From assembly GCA_021159365.1 (NCBI GenBank), contig JAGGRY010000056.1, positions 1-48,324 of the forward strand: a stretch of 48,324 bases of DNA, written 5' to 3'. A program made the position numbers and the translations under genes. Below are positions 17,284-26,290 of this stretch, in pieces; position 1 is the first letter of the stretch; the number at the start of each line of letters is the position of its first letter. The DNA is from Nitrososphaerota archaeon. GTDB taxonomy: Archaea; Thermoproteota; Nitrososphaeria_A; Caldarchaeales; Wolframiiraptoraceae. The notes beneath the pieces are model-generated. The model was not told where the DNA came from and made no database searches. It saw only the letters and a program-made list of their open reading frames with translations.

Positions 17284-17367
17284 GATCTTAACCCAAAGAT
17301 CTCTCCTTAAGCCTCCTCTTAAACATAGATGCTTTAGACGATGGGCATGGATCCTGAATGATTCACC

Positions 17368-17378
17368 AATAAACTTAT
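17368..17378 (+). promoter_or_regulatory. Candidate TATA box of PAC2 chaperone
   Basis: AATAAACTTAT is centred about 31 nt upstream of the ATG at 17405, inside the 121-bp divergent region shared with the proteasome beta gene. It supports the ATG 17405 start over the longer open frame from 17282. Confidence 0.4.
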
Positions 17379-17404
17379 CAAGGATCACGTATCGAACTTG
17401 TTTG

Positions 17405-18166
17405 ATGAAGGAATCTTATGAAGGTGTTGAGATAGTTGAGGTCGAACCAGTTGAGGGCGAGGGATTCATAATAATCGAGGGTTTTCCCGATGTAGGGTTG
17501 GTGGGGTCGATAGCGGCGTCATTCATAGCTGATAGGCTTGGGATGAAAGAAGTTGGGTATGTGGACGTCGAGGCCTTGCCTCCGATAATCTCCGTGAGAG
17601 ATGGGAAGATCTTAGAGTTAATTCGAATCTATAGAAAGGATAATTTGCTGGCCATTCTCTCAGACGTCCCAGTTCCAGCCACGATAGTGAAGCCGTTTAG
17701 CCGCGAATTGATGAATTGGATCGAGTCTAAGAAGCCCAAGCTCCTAATATCTTTAACCGGAATCCCCGAGCCCAATAGATTGAATATTGACAAGCCGAAG
17801 GTCTACATCTTGGCGAGTAACGTCGAGTTGGCCCAAAAACTCTATGAAACCGCTGGAATTGATAAGTTTAAGGATGGGTTCATAGCTGGAATTAAGGGGA
17901 TGCTGCTTAAAGAGGGTGTGAAGAGGGGGATAGATACGATCTTGATCTCAGCTCAATCACACTTCAACTACCCAGATCCAGGATCAGCCGCTGAGGTCGT
18001 CAAATATGTCTCAAAGATCTTGCAGATAGAGTTGGATGTTAAGCCGTTGTTGGAGAGCGCTGAGGAACTGAAACTTAGGCTCAGAGACCTAATGAGGAGG
18101 ACGAGCCAGATGATGCAAGGAGTTCAGAAGTCTAGGGAGCTTGAGCGACCACCAGTCTACTTGTAG
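17405..18166 (+). CDS. PAC2-family proteasome assembly chaperone (PbaB-like) with HbYX tail
   Basis: The 253-aa protein has the PAC2 fold signature: EGFIIIEGFPDVGLVGSIAA (19-38), LPPIISVRDG, SDVPVP, and a central PKLLISLTGIPEP strand. A helical C-terminal region follows (about 205-245). The last residues are PPVYL, i.e. a hydrophobic-Tyr-X (HbYX) tail, the motif by which proteasome activators and PbaA/PbaB dock into 20S alpha-ring pockets. It is divergent from the proteasome beta subunit, supporting a role in 20S assembly or gating. A small heat-shock gene follows 12 nt downstream. Confidence 0.9.
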   Translation: MKESYEGVEIVEVEPVEGEGFIIIEGFPDVGLVGSIAASFIADRLGMKEVGYVDVEALPPIISVRDGKILELIRIYRKDNLLAILSDVPVPATIVKPFSRELMNWIESKKPKLLISLTGIPEPNRLNIDKPKVYILASNVELAQKLYETAGIDKFKDGFIAGIKGMLLKEGVKRGIDTILISAQSHFNYPDPGSAAEVVKYVSKILQIELDVKPLLESAEELKLRLRDLMRRTSQMMQGVQKSRELERPPVYL

Positions 18167-18174
18167 GAGGTGAG
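18166..18174 (+). promoter_or_regulatory. Shine-Dalgarno of the small heat-shock gene
   Basis: GGAGGTGA lies 5-8 nt before ATG 18179. This favours ATG 18179 over the in-frame GTG at 18170, which sits inside the motif. Confidence 0.6.
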
Positions 18175-18178
18175 GTGG

Positions 18179-18589
18179 ATGAGTTATAGGAGAAAGCCTC
18201 TTTGGAGGATCTTGCTGGACGAGTTTAGGAGGATCGAGGAAGAGATGAGTAGGATTGAAGACGAGTTCATCAGGAGGATTAAGGAGGCCGAGGGGATGAG
18301 GGGATGCATAACACCTCTTCATAACCTCTATGAGTCTGGAGATGAGATAATCTTCACCGCCGATATGCCCGGCTCAAATAAGGAGGAGATAGATCTCAGG
18401 GTTGGAGAGAATTATATCAGAATAGAGGCTCCATGTAAATCTCCGATAAGAGGCGAGAGAAAATATCTGCTTCATGTTGAGCTTCCGGTTGAGATAGATC
18501 CGACCAGCGTCAGGGCCAGATACAAGGATGGAGTTCTCGAAGTGGTTGCGAGGAAGAGGCTTAGGGGCTTCAGGATCAGGGTGGAGTAG
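18179..18589 (+). CDS. Small heat-shock protein, Hsp20/alpha-crystallin family
   Basis: The 136-aa protein has an acidic/basic helical N-terminus and an alpha-crystallin domain: NLYESGDEIIFTADMPGSNKEEIDLRVG, a VELPVEIDPTSVRARYKDGVLEV strand pair, and a short tail without a clear IXI motif. It holds unfolding proteins for refolding by the thermosome. The start follows a strong Shine-Dalgarno sequence. It is probably co-transcribed with the PAC2 chaperone, placing folding and degradation factors together, and overlaps the convergent deacetylase gene by 14 bp. Confidence 0.92.
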   Translation: MSYRRKPLWRILLDEFRRIEEEMSRIEDEFIRRIKEAEGMRGCITPLHNLYESGDEIIFTADMPGSNKEEIDLRVGENYIRIEAPCKSPIRGERKYLLHVELPVEIDPTSVRARYKDGVLEVVARKRLRGFRIRVE

Positions 18590-19544
18590 CGAGAGCTCTG
18601 ACGACCGCGGACCAAGCCTTCACAATATTATCTCTATTGTATCCGCCTCCGCCCATGGCTACAATTCTACCCTCGCATTTCTCCTCCGCGAGCTTATGCA
18701 ATCTTTTCGCGACAAAATAGTGAACTTCCTCCGTGTATTCAAGCCCTGTTAATGGATCTCCTATCAATCCATCAGCTCCTGCCTGGAGTAATATGAATTC
18801 TGGATCGACGTCGTTCAGAAATCTCTCAACGAGCTTCTCCCAATTCTCCATGAATTCTCCGACCCCGGCTCCAGGCATTAAGGGTATGTTCAGCTTCGTT
18901 CCAGCGGCTTCTCCTCCACCTCTTTCATGAGCAAATCCCGTTCCTGGATATAGGGTTCTACCATCTTGATGGAAGTCGACGTGCTTTAATCGCTTATCGT
19001 AATAAAAGTCGTAGAAGACTCCATCTCCATGATGTGCGTCGATATCGACGTATAGGACCTCATTCAATCCAATTTTATCCAAGAGATATTTTATCGCTAT
19101 CGATGCGTCGTTGAAGATGCAGAATCCCGCAGCTCTACCTTTTCTCGCGTGATGCAATCCACCCATCGGGTTGAATCCATGATCTATCTCCCCCTTCATG
19201 ACTAAGTCTACAAGTTTAAGGGTTGAGCCGACGACGTAGAGGGATGCCTCATAACATCCCTTGAAGGCGGGCGTATCCCCATAATCTAAGTATCCATATC
19301 CATCCATGGACATGTTCTTGACGAAGTCAACATACTCCTTCTCATGATAAAATAATACTTCTTCGAGGGTTGCCATCCTCGGCTTAACTCTAATGATCTG
19401 TCCTGGAAACTCTTTCTCAAGTTCTGGAAGCTTCTCATAGAATCTCTCGATCCTATCCTTTCTAAATGGATGGGGTTGGGGAAAGCTGTAGAGAAGCATC
19501 TCCTCGCCATAGATCACGCCTACTCTACATCCACTCACAGACAA
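18576..19544 (-). CDS. Histone deacetylase family protein (AcuC/acetylpolyamine amidohydrolase-like)
   Basis: The 322-aa zinc-dependent deacetylase has the full active site: GGLHHARKGRAAGFCIFND (128-146, His131/His132), DIDAHHGDGV with zinc ligands Asp169/His171, Asp258 in GADGLIGDP, and Tyr302 in GGGGYN. Substrates could be acetylated proteins (Alba in archaea) or polyamines; sequence alone does not decide. The start is TTG at 19544 or GTG at 19538. An alba gene lies about 25 kb away in the same window. Confidence 0.92.
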   Translation of the reverse strand: MSVSGCRVGVIYGEEMLLYSFPQPHPFRKDRIERFYEKLPELEKEFPGQIIRVKPRMATLEEVLFYHEKEYVDFVKNMSMDGYGYLDYGDTPAFKGCYEASLYVVGSTLKLVDLVMKGEIDHGFNPMGGLHHARKGRAAGFCIFNDASIAIKYLLDKIGLNEVLYVDIDAHHGDGVFYDFYYDKRLKHVDFHQDGRTLYPGTGFAHERGGGEAAGTKLNIPLMPGAGVGEFMENWEKLVERFLNDVDPEFILLQAGADGLIGDPLTGLEYTEEVHYFVAKRLHKLAEEKCEGRIVAMGGGGYNRDNIVKAWSAVVRALATPP

Positions 19545-19619
19545 GCCCTCCAGAATTAGTCATCCAAGAGATTATGAGAGACCAACTATTAGATATTTTT
19601 ACTAAGGAGAATTTCCCCT

Positions 19620-20414
19620 TTGAATGGAGAATTGCTTCGGAGAAGATTTAGAGTCTTAGAGGGAAAGGATGGTGTTCGAAGACTTTATGATGATTTAGCT
19701 GAGATCTATGATCATTCACGGCTTCTCTATCTCACTAGGAGACTTGAGAGATGTGAGGAAGAGGTTTTGAGGGAATGGCTTAAGAAATTCGATTCACCAA
19801 TACTTGATGTTGGATGCGGCTCTGGGAGATATTCCTTGAAATTAGCTAGTAGAGGGGTTGAGACTATATCTATAGATCTAAGCCTAAAGATGTTGAAGGT
19901 TCTTCTTAGGAAGCTTGAAGGTCATGGACTTAGGGAGAATGTTCACGTGATCTTAGCCGATGGAGAGAATCTACCGTTTAGAGATGGATCTCTTAGAGGT
20001 CTGTTATGCACTCTAACCTTCGACCACTTTCAAGAGCCTAAAAAAGCGATCTCAGAGTTTTCGAGGGTTTTGAAGGTCGAGGGACTGTGTGTGATCTCCA
20101 CGCTGAATAAGGAGCATCTCAAGTTACTTAGGAGATTACTCGGTATATCGGCTGATAAGGTTCCTTTTCTCGGCGAGACCATTCCTCCAACCCTTGTCTA
20201 CGAGACTGGGCATACGGGTTTAGAAATCCAGCAGATGCTGTCAGCCTACGGCTTTAAGTCGATTAAGCTCATGGGATGCTGTTACTGGGGATTATTCACG
20301 CCATTCATACCCAAACCCATGTTTAAGTTGCTGGAGAAACTGTTAGTCAAGCTTAAGAACTCCATGAAACACGCCGCGTTGCACGTGGCTGTGGCCAAGA
20401 AGTCTCCTAAATAA
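19620..20414 (+). CDS. SAM-dependent methyltransferase (class I)
   Basis: The 264-aa protein has the class I methyltransferase core: motif I ILDVGCGSGRYSLKLA, acidic motif II (ISIDLS), motif III (DGENLPFRDGSLRG) and post-III (EFSRVLKVEGLCVIST). The substrate is not identifiable. The start is probably the leaderless TTG at 19620: a TATA-like run (GATATTTTTACT, about 19591-19602) lies roughly 25 nt upstream. A paralogous but shorter methyltransferase is at 39934. Confidence 0.85.
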   Translation: MNGELLRRRFRVLEGKDGVRRLYDDLAEIYDHSRLLYLTRRLERCEEEVLREWLKKFDSPILDVGCGSGRYSLKLASRGVETISIDLSLKMLKVLLRKLEGHGLRENVHVILADGENLPFRDGSLRGLLCTLTFDHFQEPKKAISEFSRVLKVEGLCVISTLNKEHLKLLRRLLGISADKVPFLGETIPPTLVYETGHTGLEIQQMLSAYGFKSIKLMGCCYWGLFTPFIPKPMFKLLEKLLVKLKNSMKHAALHVAVAKKSPK

Positions 20415-20489
20415 CTTCTTCGAAAGCAGAGATATTCTAAAAGCTTATTTAAGACGCTTTTAACACATCTAGCTGAATTTATATGCGAA

Positions 20490-20506
20490 TTTATAAAATT
20501 TATAAT
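20490..20506 (+). promoter_or_regulatory. TATA region of the Lrp gene
   Basis: TTTATAAAATTTATAAT contains two overlapping BoxA-like elements. The second is centred about 28 nt before ATG 20530, supporting that start. Confidence 0.55.
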
Positions 20507-20529
20507 CAATCTTGAATCAGGTATCCTCG

Positions 20530-21000
20530 ATGAAGCCTAAGCATAGCTTAGATGAGAAAGATCTTCGGATACTGGAAATACTTCAAAATGATGGGAGGGC
20601 GTCGTATTCCCAGATCTCGAGGAAGCTTGGGATGAGCGAGGCGGCGATCTACTCTAGGATTCAAAAGCTCTTAAGGTTAGGCGTCATAAGGAGATTTCAA
20701 GCCATCTTAGATCCTGAGAAACTCGGTTTCACCCTCACAGCCTTCATCGCGATAACTGCTCAGCCGTCCAAGTATGAGGATGTCTTAAAGGCTTTAGCCG
20801 AGATACCGGAAGTCCAGGAGATCTACGACGTTACAGGAGACTATTATTGCTTGGTTAAGCTTAGGACTAATGGCAGGGAGAGCTTAGCAGAGATACTTGA
20901 CCAGATAGGATCCCTGGATGGAGTGGCGTCCACCGAAACTAGGATCGTCTTGAGAACAATAAAGGAAGATTACGCTCTACCCCTCACTAAGCATAAATGA
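20530..21000 (+). CDS. Lrp/AsnC-family transcriptional regulator
   Basis: The 156-aa protein has an N-terminal helix-turn-helix (LDEKDLRILEILQNDGRASY, SRKLGMSEAAIYSRIQKL) and a C-terminal RAM/ligand-binding domain (AFIAITAQPSKYEDV, VTGDYYCLVKL). ATG 20530 follows a doubled TATA region; an in-frame TTG at 20512 is an alternative. Ligand and targets are unknown. It overlaps the convergent HAD phosphatase gene by 14 bp. Confidence 0.93.
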   Translation: MKPKHSLDEKDLRILEILQNDGRASYSQISRKLGMSEAAIYSRIQKLLRLGVIRRFQAILDPEKLGFTLTAFIAITAQPSKYEDVLKALAEIPEVQEIYDVTGDYYCLVKLRTNGRESLAEILDQIGSLDGVASTETRIVLRTIKEDYALPLTKHK

Positions 21001-21784
21001 TCTCGACTAGTTTAAGCAGGTTTTCAGCTACATAGGTTGGCTTAAGATTCGGCGGGAGATCTATTAGATCTTCTCTCCTCGAAACCCCTGTTAAGACTAA
21101 AGCTGTGTCGGCTCCAATATTCTTTCCAGCTAATATATCGGTCTCAAACCTATCTCCAACCACCAAAACCTCATCTGGACTCACTTTAAGTCTCCTTAAA
21201 GCAGACTCCATGATTATCCTCGAAGGTTTACCTATAACTATGGGCTCTATTCCAGATGATTCTCTTAATGCTGCCACTATTGCTCCAGCCCCTGGATCAA
21301 GTCCATCTGGAGTTGGATAGGTTTTATCCGTGTTCGTCGCCACGAATTTTGCCCCATTCAGGATGGCTCTGAGACCGGCTCTAAGCTTCCAGTAATCCAC
21401 TTCACGATCCAGCCCAACTACCACGTATTCCGCTTCATCCCACCTCTTAATCGGAAGTAGCACATGTCCAATCCTCTTACAATATTCCTTGAATCCTCTC
21501 CCAGTTATCGGTAGTATCTTGCTTCTTCCCGAACTCTCCATTATGTAGGTTGCGGCCACCTCGCCCGACGTTAAGACATTCTCCTCAACACATTCAATGC
21601 CTAGTTTCCTGAGCTTGACGCAATACTCTTCCGATGTGTGGCCTGAGTTATTGGTAAGATACATGATCTTGACCCCCATCTCCCTTAACCTCTCTACGGC
21701 CTCATCGGATCCAGGAGTTAGCCGGTCTCCAACGTATATGCATCCATCTAGGTCCAAGATGAATGCCTTGTAATGCTTTCTCAT
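20987..21784 (-). CDS. HAD-IIA family phosphatase (NagD-like)
   Basis: The 265-aa protein has HAD motif I ILDLDGCIYVGD (Asp10 nucleophile, Asp12), motif II YLTNNSGHTSEEY, the class IIA cap, a GKPS motif (motif III Lys), and motif IV VLVVGDRFETDI with GADTALVLTG. The family hydrolyses small phosphate esters such as phosphoglycolate, p-nitrophenyl phosphate or nucleotides. The physiological substrate cannot be read from sequence. Confidence 0.92.
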   Translation of the reverse strand: MRKHYKAFILDLDGCIYVGDRLTPGSDEAVERLREMGVKIMYLTNNSGHTSEEYCVKLRKLGIECVEENVLTSGEVAATYIMESSGRSKILPITGRGFKEYCKRIGHVLLPIKRWDEAEYVVVGLDREVDYWKLRAGLRAILNGAKFVATNTDKTYPTPDGLDPGAGAIVAALRESSGIEPIVIGKPSRIIMESALRRLKVSPDEVLVVGDRFETDILAGKNIGADTALVLTGVSRREDLIDLPPNLKPTYVAENLLKLVEIIYA

Positions 21785-21882
21785 CGTCGGGGATTAGATG
21801 GTCCTACCTTAAATGATTTACAGAGTTGGGCTGATGGTTTAGAATAAAGAGATTTTAGTAGGCTTTCAATAACCGTAAATCA

Positions 21883-22962
21883 CTAGGAATAGGTTATGGT
21901 TGAGAAGATTCCGGAGATCCTGCTCAGAGATTTCCTCTTCTCCGCGAGAGTCAGATCTGATTCTTGAATAGCCTCGATGAGCTCATAGATCCATCTATCC
22001 TCATCAACGTGATTTGGAAGCTCCTCGAATAGCATCGCCGGATCCCTCAAACTGGGATATACTTGATAGAGCTCTATGCATGCGGCGGCCAAGAATCTTA
22101 TGGTTGCTGGTCCAACGCCTCTCAGGGCTAAGAGTTCTTCAAAGTCTCTCGGCGAATGTTTATTCGCCATCATTATTGTAGACCACTTAATCCTCGGTAC
22201 ATCGATTATATGTTGAGAGGATTCTTGACCATCTAGATCCGTTAGGGTTAGCTGTCCACTCGGCGGGCTTCTATAAAATCTCCTGAGAGAGCTTAGATCA
22301 TCGTTAACCGCTTCAACGCAGACTTTTCGCGCATCCTTGCTATCTTCATCAGTCATGTCTAAAACCAATTCTTCCCTCGAAGTCGAGACGATTCCGCTGT
22401 GGGGCTCCTCGACGAAATTCCTCAATCCCTTAGAGATCCAGTGATATCTCCTCACCAGATTCGTCATAGGCTTTATTCCCTGCTGAACTATGACCCATTC
22501 CCCATCCATTGAGACTAGCATGATGTGTAGATATAGTTGGAATCCATCTTGAATTGCTGCGCTATCCACCTTTGCGACCATTCTGCTGGCGTATTTCAGC
22601 CTATTCACGAGATCTTCATCGAAGTTGAATATCTTGGCGACCCTGTCGAGTTCTTCGGGAACCTTATATCCTTTAGGTCTCTTACCGCCTATAACGGCTA
22701 ATCCCATCTCAGGTCGGATAAAGTTCTTCAATATAGCGGCTATAACTGTCGTCGCTCCTCCTCCAAGTTCATCTAGATACGCGGATGCTGCGAGGGCGTC
22801 GAAGAAGATGGGGGAGGAGAATCCTATCATGAATTTCTCGACTCCAAATAACTCGATGTATGATGTCATGATCTTTATCAGGGCGTTTTCAGCCGTTCTG
22901 AAATACCATTTGGGCTTCGTTGAGTAGATAAGTCGAAGTTCCCTTAGACCTGCCCTATACAT
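21883..22962 (-). CDS. DUF763 family protein
   Basis: The 359-aa protein matches the DUF763 pattern: N-terminal GLRELRLIYSTKPKWYF, a central SSPIFFDALAASAYLDELGGGATTVIAAILKN, and GLAVIGGKRPKGYKVPEEL. A helix-hairpin-helix-like segment (LLALRGVGPATIRFLAAACI) near the C-terminus suggests DNA or RNA contact. DUF763 is widespread in thermophiles and uncharacterised; a nucleic-acid-related role is plausible. Neighbouring genes give no direct clue. Confidence 0.88.
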   Translation of the reverse strand: MYRAGLRELRLIYSTKPKWYFRTAENALIKIMTSYIELFGVEKFMIGFSSPIFFDALAASAYLDELGGGATTVIAAILKNFIRPEMGLAVIGGKRPKGYKVPEELDRVAKIFNFDEDLVNRLKYASRMVAKVDSAAIQDGFQLYLHIMLVSMDGEWVIVQQGIKPMTNLVRRYHWISKGLRNFVEEPHSGIVSTSREELVLDMTDEDSKDARKVCVEAVNDDLSSLRRFYRSPPSGQLTLTDLDGQESSQHIIDVPRIKWSTIMMANKHSPRDFEELLALRGVGPATIRFLAAACIELYQVYPSLRDPAMLFEELPNHVDEDRWIYELIEAIQESDLTLAEKRKSLSRISGIFSTITYS

Positions 22963-23032
22963 CCAATAAGTTAGCCGCTGGGTTAAATTAATCTATTCCC
23001 TTTTCAAAAAGTGTGGAGATATACGCTAAAGC

Positions 23033-23236
23033 TTACGGCATATTACGTTTTCCATAGACTTTAAGTCGGATGATAAGCCAGGCTATCAACGCCAATATGG
23101 TTGGGATCTGGAAGATGAATAGCAGAAATATCTGATTCAGGATTGGGGAGAAAAAATATTGGTAAATCGTCAATACGATTGTTATCGAAGCCAGAATTAT
23201 GAATGCTAAAAACCATGACAGTTCTTCCCGTTCCAT
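23033..23236 (-). CDS. Small two-helix membrane protein downstream of rpoK
   Basis: The 67-aa protein has two hydrophobic helices (about 8-28 and 33-57) and a basic C-terminus. Its ATG overlaps the rpoK stop by one base, so it is probably translated from the thermosome-rpoK transcript. No family recognised. Confidence 0.6.
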   Translation of the reverse strand: MEREELSWFLAFIILASITIVLTIYQYFFSPILNQIFLLFIFQIPTILALIAWLIIRLKVYGKRNMP

Positions 23237-23508
23237 TAGGCTCTCTGCTCCAATTTCTCCATCAGATCCTTTAATGGAACGTCGATATAGCTTCCATCAG
23301 GTCTTCTCCTTCTAATGATTATTGGGAGGACTCCGGCTTCAAGTTCTCTCTCAGCTATGTCGATCGGCGTATCTCCAGGCTTCACCTCAACTAATGGAAA
23401 TGCTCCTAGGGCGAGCTGAAGCGCTCTACCCCCAATTATCCTCGCTCGCTCATAGCGTGTTAGGGGTTGCCGATATGGATCTTCTTCTTCCTCACTCTTC
23501 CTCTCCAA
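23236..23508 (-). CDS. rpoK: DNA-directed RNA polymerase subunit K
   Basis: This 90-aa homologue of eukaryotic RPB6 and bacterial omega has the hallmark [20 protein letters not shown] (16-35), then [23 protein letters not shown] and [13 protein letters not shown]. It stabilises the RNA polymerase clamp. It overlaps the thermosome gene by 17 bp, an unusual coupling of transcription and folding machinery on one transcript. The acidic N-terminal extension ([11 protein letters not shown]) is normal. Confidence 0.96.
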   Translation of the reverse strand: MERKSEEEEDPYRQPLTRYERARIIGGRALQLALGAFPLVEVKPGDTPIDIAERELEAGVLPIIIRRRRPDGSYIDVPLKDLMEKLEQRA

Positions 23509-25138
23509 ATGACCCTTCCTTCCCTTCCTTCTCTTTCTCCTTCTCCTCGATCTTTGAAGCTGCTATTACGTCGTCTATCTTTAGGATCATCGCAGCCGCT
23601 TCGACCGCCGACTTGATGACCTGCTTCTTCACTAGGACTGGCTCTACGACGTCGAGTTTATACATGTCATCTACTTTCCTATCGAATACGTTGATCCCCA
23701 TCCACTTTTTTCCTTCTTTATGCTCAGCTCTGAGAGCAACTATAATCTCAATTGGATCTAAGCCGGCGTTCTCAGCGAGTTGAGCTGGAACTATCTCTAA
23801 TGCCTCAGCGAATTTCTCAACTGCTAGCTGCTCCTTTCCAGCAAGGGTCTTCGCGTAATCTCTTAATCCGAGTGCGACCTCCATCTCCGGAGCTCCGCCT
23901 CCAGCCACGACTCTGCCCTCGACTACAACGTCTTTGATCACATTCAACGCGTCTTTGATCGATCTCTCGGCTTCATCTACGAGTCTCTTCGTCCCGCCTC
24001 TGATCAAGATCGTTATCGACTTCGGGTTCTCGCATTGTTCTATGAAGACCATTCTATCCTCTCCAACCTTCCTCTCCTCGACCAGCTTCGCCTTTCCAAG
24101 ATCCTTTGGAGTGATCTCCTCTATTCTAGTGATTATCCTCGCGCCGGTGGCTCTTGCAATCTTATCTACATCCGATTTCTTGATTCTCCTAACGGCGAGG
24201 ATTCCCTTTCTAGCGAGGAAGTGTTGAGCCATATCATCTATTCCCTTCTGGCATAGAACCACGTTGGCTCCCGCGGCAGCGATCTTCTCAACCATCTCCT
24301 TCAACATCTTCTCCTCCTGCTCCATGAATGCCTTCATCTGCTCCGGGCTCTCGATGTGAAGCTTTGCATCAAACTCTGTTTTCTCGATCTCAAGTGGTGC
24401 GTCCAGCAATGCGATCTTCGCGTCGTGAACTATCTTGGGCATACCTCTATGGACTACTTCTTTGTCCAAGACTATTCCATCTATGAGCTTTGTGTCTCTA
24501 AGCGATTGCCCCTCCTTCTTCTCTATCTTGATATTATCTAGGTCAACCCTCCATTGATCGTTAACTTTCTCAGCGACCCTTAAGACAGCTTCAACCGCTA
24601 TCTCTGAAAGATATTCAGCCTCTTCTGAGACGAGTTTGCTGGCCATGGAGGTCTTCGCGATCTTCTTGAGGATCTCCTTATCAGTTGGAGAGACCGGGAT
24701 AGCTATCTTATCATAAATCTCCAAGGCCTTTCTAGCGGCCTTCTTATATCCCTCAATTATTAAGGCTGGGTGAACTTCCTTCTCTATAAGTTCCTCAGCC
24801 TTGGCCAGTAACTCCCCGGCCAAGACAACAACAGTAGTTGTCCCATCTCCAACTTCAGCATCCTGAGCCTTGGCGACTTCAACGAGCATCTTTGCAACCG
24901 GATGCTCGACATCCATCTCCTTTAGGATAGTTGCTCCATCGTTGGTGATCGTGACGTCTCCGAAGCTGTCTACAAGCATCTTATCCATTCCCCTAGGACC
25001 TAGGGATGATCTCATGGTCTCAGAGATGATCTTCGCGACCATTATGTTGTTTAACTGAGCCTCTCTGCCCCTACTCCTCTGCGTTCCTTCCTTAAGGATT
25101 ATTACAGGAACCCCTCCAGCAGAAGGTGCTGCAGCCAT
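23492..25138 (-). CDS. Thermosome subunit (group II chaperonin)
   Basis: The 548-aa ATP-dependent chaperonin subunit has canonical motifs: [14 protein letters not shown] (45-58), [22 protein letters not shown] (97-102) and the near-C-terminal [16 protein letters not shown]. The C-terminal tail is Glu/Lys rich ([10 protein letters not shown]) rather than the GGM repeat of many chaperonins. It is the only thermosome gene in this window. A TATA box and Shine-Dalgarno precede it. Confidence 0.97.
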   Translation of the reverse strand: MAAAPSAGGVPVIILKEGTQRSRGREAQLNNIMVAKIISETMRSSLGPRGMDKMLVDSFGDVTITNDGATILKEMDVEHPVAKMLVEVAKAQDAEVGDGTTTVVVLAGELLAKAEELIEKEVHPALIIEGYKKAARKALEIYDKIAIPVSPTDKEILKKIAKTSMASKLVSEEAEYLSEIAVEAVLRVAEKVNDQWRVDLDNIKIEKKEGQSLRDTKLIDGIVLDKEVVHRGMPKIVHDAKIALLDAPLEIEKTEFDAKLHIESPEQMKAFMEQEEKMLKEMVEKIAAAGANVVLCQKGIDDMAQHFLARKGILAVRRIKKSDVDKIARATGARIITRIEEITPKDLGKAKLVEERKVGEDRMVFIEQCENPKSITILIRGGTKRLVDEAERSIKDALNVIKDVVVEGRVVAGGGAPEMEVALGLRDYAKTLAGKEQLAVEKFAEALEIVPAQLAENAGLDPIEIIVALRAEHKEGKKWMGINVFDRKVDDMYKLDVVEPVLVKKQVIKSAVEAAAMILKIDDVIAASKIEEKEKEKEGKEGSFGEEE

Positions 25139-25142
25139 ATTC

Positions 25143-25190
25143 CCACCTCATATACTCCGCTTTTAGGATCGGTTCAGCGTACTTATAAAC
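25143..25190 (-). promoter_or_regulatory. Thermosome promoter: TATA plus Shine-Dalgarno
   Basis: On the minus strand GTTTATAAGT (25181-25190) is a strong BoxA about 45 nt before ATG 25138. GAGGTGG (25143-25149) lies just before the ATG. Together they predict a leadered, SD-led transcript, unlike the leaderless genes nearby, as expected of a highly expressed gene. Confidence 0.6.
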
Positions 25191-25271
25191 CATTTCATCA
25201 TTCATTATTAGGTAGAGGATTTTGGTTCAAATATTCCTAGTTTTTAGCGTCTAGACGGCTTCTTCACTTGT

Positions 25272-26072
25272 TTATCGATTTTTTATCCTTATGACATCGC
25301 CGACATTCAATCTAAAGGTCTCTGCAGCACTTCCCCTATTGACTGCAAGCTCTATGAATCCGCTTCCACCCACCGTCAGTAGAGGCTCGCCAACTTTAAC
25401 CAGTCCATAAGCTTTTACAAATCTACATTTGATAACTCTATTCCTAAACTCTATCACGAGTTCATCAGATTTCATTCGATTTAGTAGAAGTTCTGGTTTA
25501 AGGTTGGTTATGAGATTTCCAAATCTATCGATGTGCATTATCGTTGCATCTATCCAATTCTCGCCCATAATCGGCTTCGGCAAACTCATCCTGGCATAAT
25601 CATCTATCTCAACTCCAATATCTTTGATGTCCATTCCAGCGGCAAGTCTTCCGGCGACGTGGGCGAAGACGTCTCTCCCATGAAAAGTTTCTGACGGCCT
25701 ACTGGGAAGCTTGGATTCATCAATCGCATAAACATGCTTTATTCCCAATAGTTCAGCTGCAGGTATCATGAAGCCCGTGTCAGGGCCTATGAATAAGTCG
25801 CCTCTCATGGTCTCGATAACTATCCCCCTTCTACCAGCGCCTACTCCTGGATCTATTATGCATACGTGAATGGTCTTTTCAGGCATGTACTCTATGTAAG
25901 TTGTCAGGAGAAATGCTGCTTCAAGTTCATTAAAAGCTGAGACCTCATGGCTAACATCTATTATCACAGCATCCCTACAATATGATAGGATTACCGCCTT
26001 AACCTCGGCGACATATGGATCTCTTAAGCCATAGTCGGTTAACAGGGAGATCACGGGTCTCAACTCTTTCAT
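25272..26072 (-). CDS. SAM hydrolase (DUF62 / SAM hydroxide adenosyltransferase)
   Basis: The 266-aa protein belongs to the fluorinase/chlorinase-like DUF62 family, whose archaeal members hydrolyse S-adenosylmethionine to adenosine and methionine. Hallmarks are ISLLTDYGLRDPYVAEVKA near the start, CIIDPGVGAGRRGIVIE, FIGPDTGFMIPAAE and ETFHGRDVFAHVAGRLA. The start is ATG 26072, preceded by GGTGATAAG; the frame runs on to 26129 but without homology. The physiological role is unclear, possibly SAM pool control. Confidence 0.9.
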   Translation of the reverse strand: MKELRPVISLLTDYGLRDPYVAEVKAVILSYCRDAVIIDVSHEVSAFNELEAAFLLTTYIEYMPEKTIHVCIIDPGVGAGRRGIVIETMRGDLFIGPDTGFMIPAAELLGIKHVYAIDESKLPSRPSETFHGRDVFAHVAGRLAAGMDIKDIGVEIDDYARMSLPKPIMGENWIDATIMHIDRFGNLITNLKPELLLNRMKSDELVIEFRNRVIKCRFVKAYGLVKVGEPLLTVGGSGFIELAVNRGSAAETFRLNVGDVIRIKNR

Positions 26073-26290
26073 CTTATCACCCAGCCTTTTTAATGGATGA
26101 GTTATCATCAGCTCAAGTAAAAGATGCATGCTCAGAGCTTTTAACCTTCATCATCAATCCGCCAGCCAAGACTCATCATAGCAATGATAAATCAATGAAT
26201 ACTCCCTAAAGAACATGTTGGCCTCTATAGCAGGAATTAGGAATTCACCTAGGAGTAATCGCTTTTAACCTCTCTGAGCCTCTTACTCAC

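Noticed and set aside
26080-26165. Possible C/D-box sRNA on the minus strand (ATGATGA followed by CTGA)
   Set aside because: A C-like and a D'-like box are present, but the second box pair is mis-spaced and the final D box reads CTGG. I do not consider it supported.
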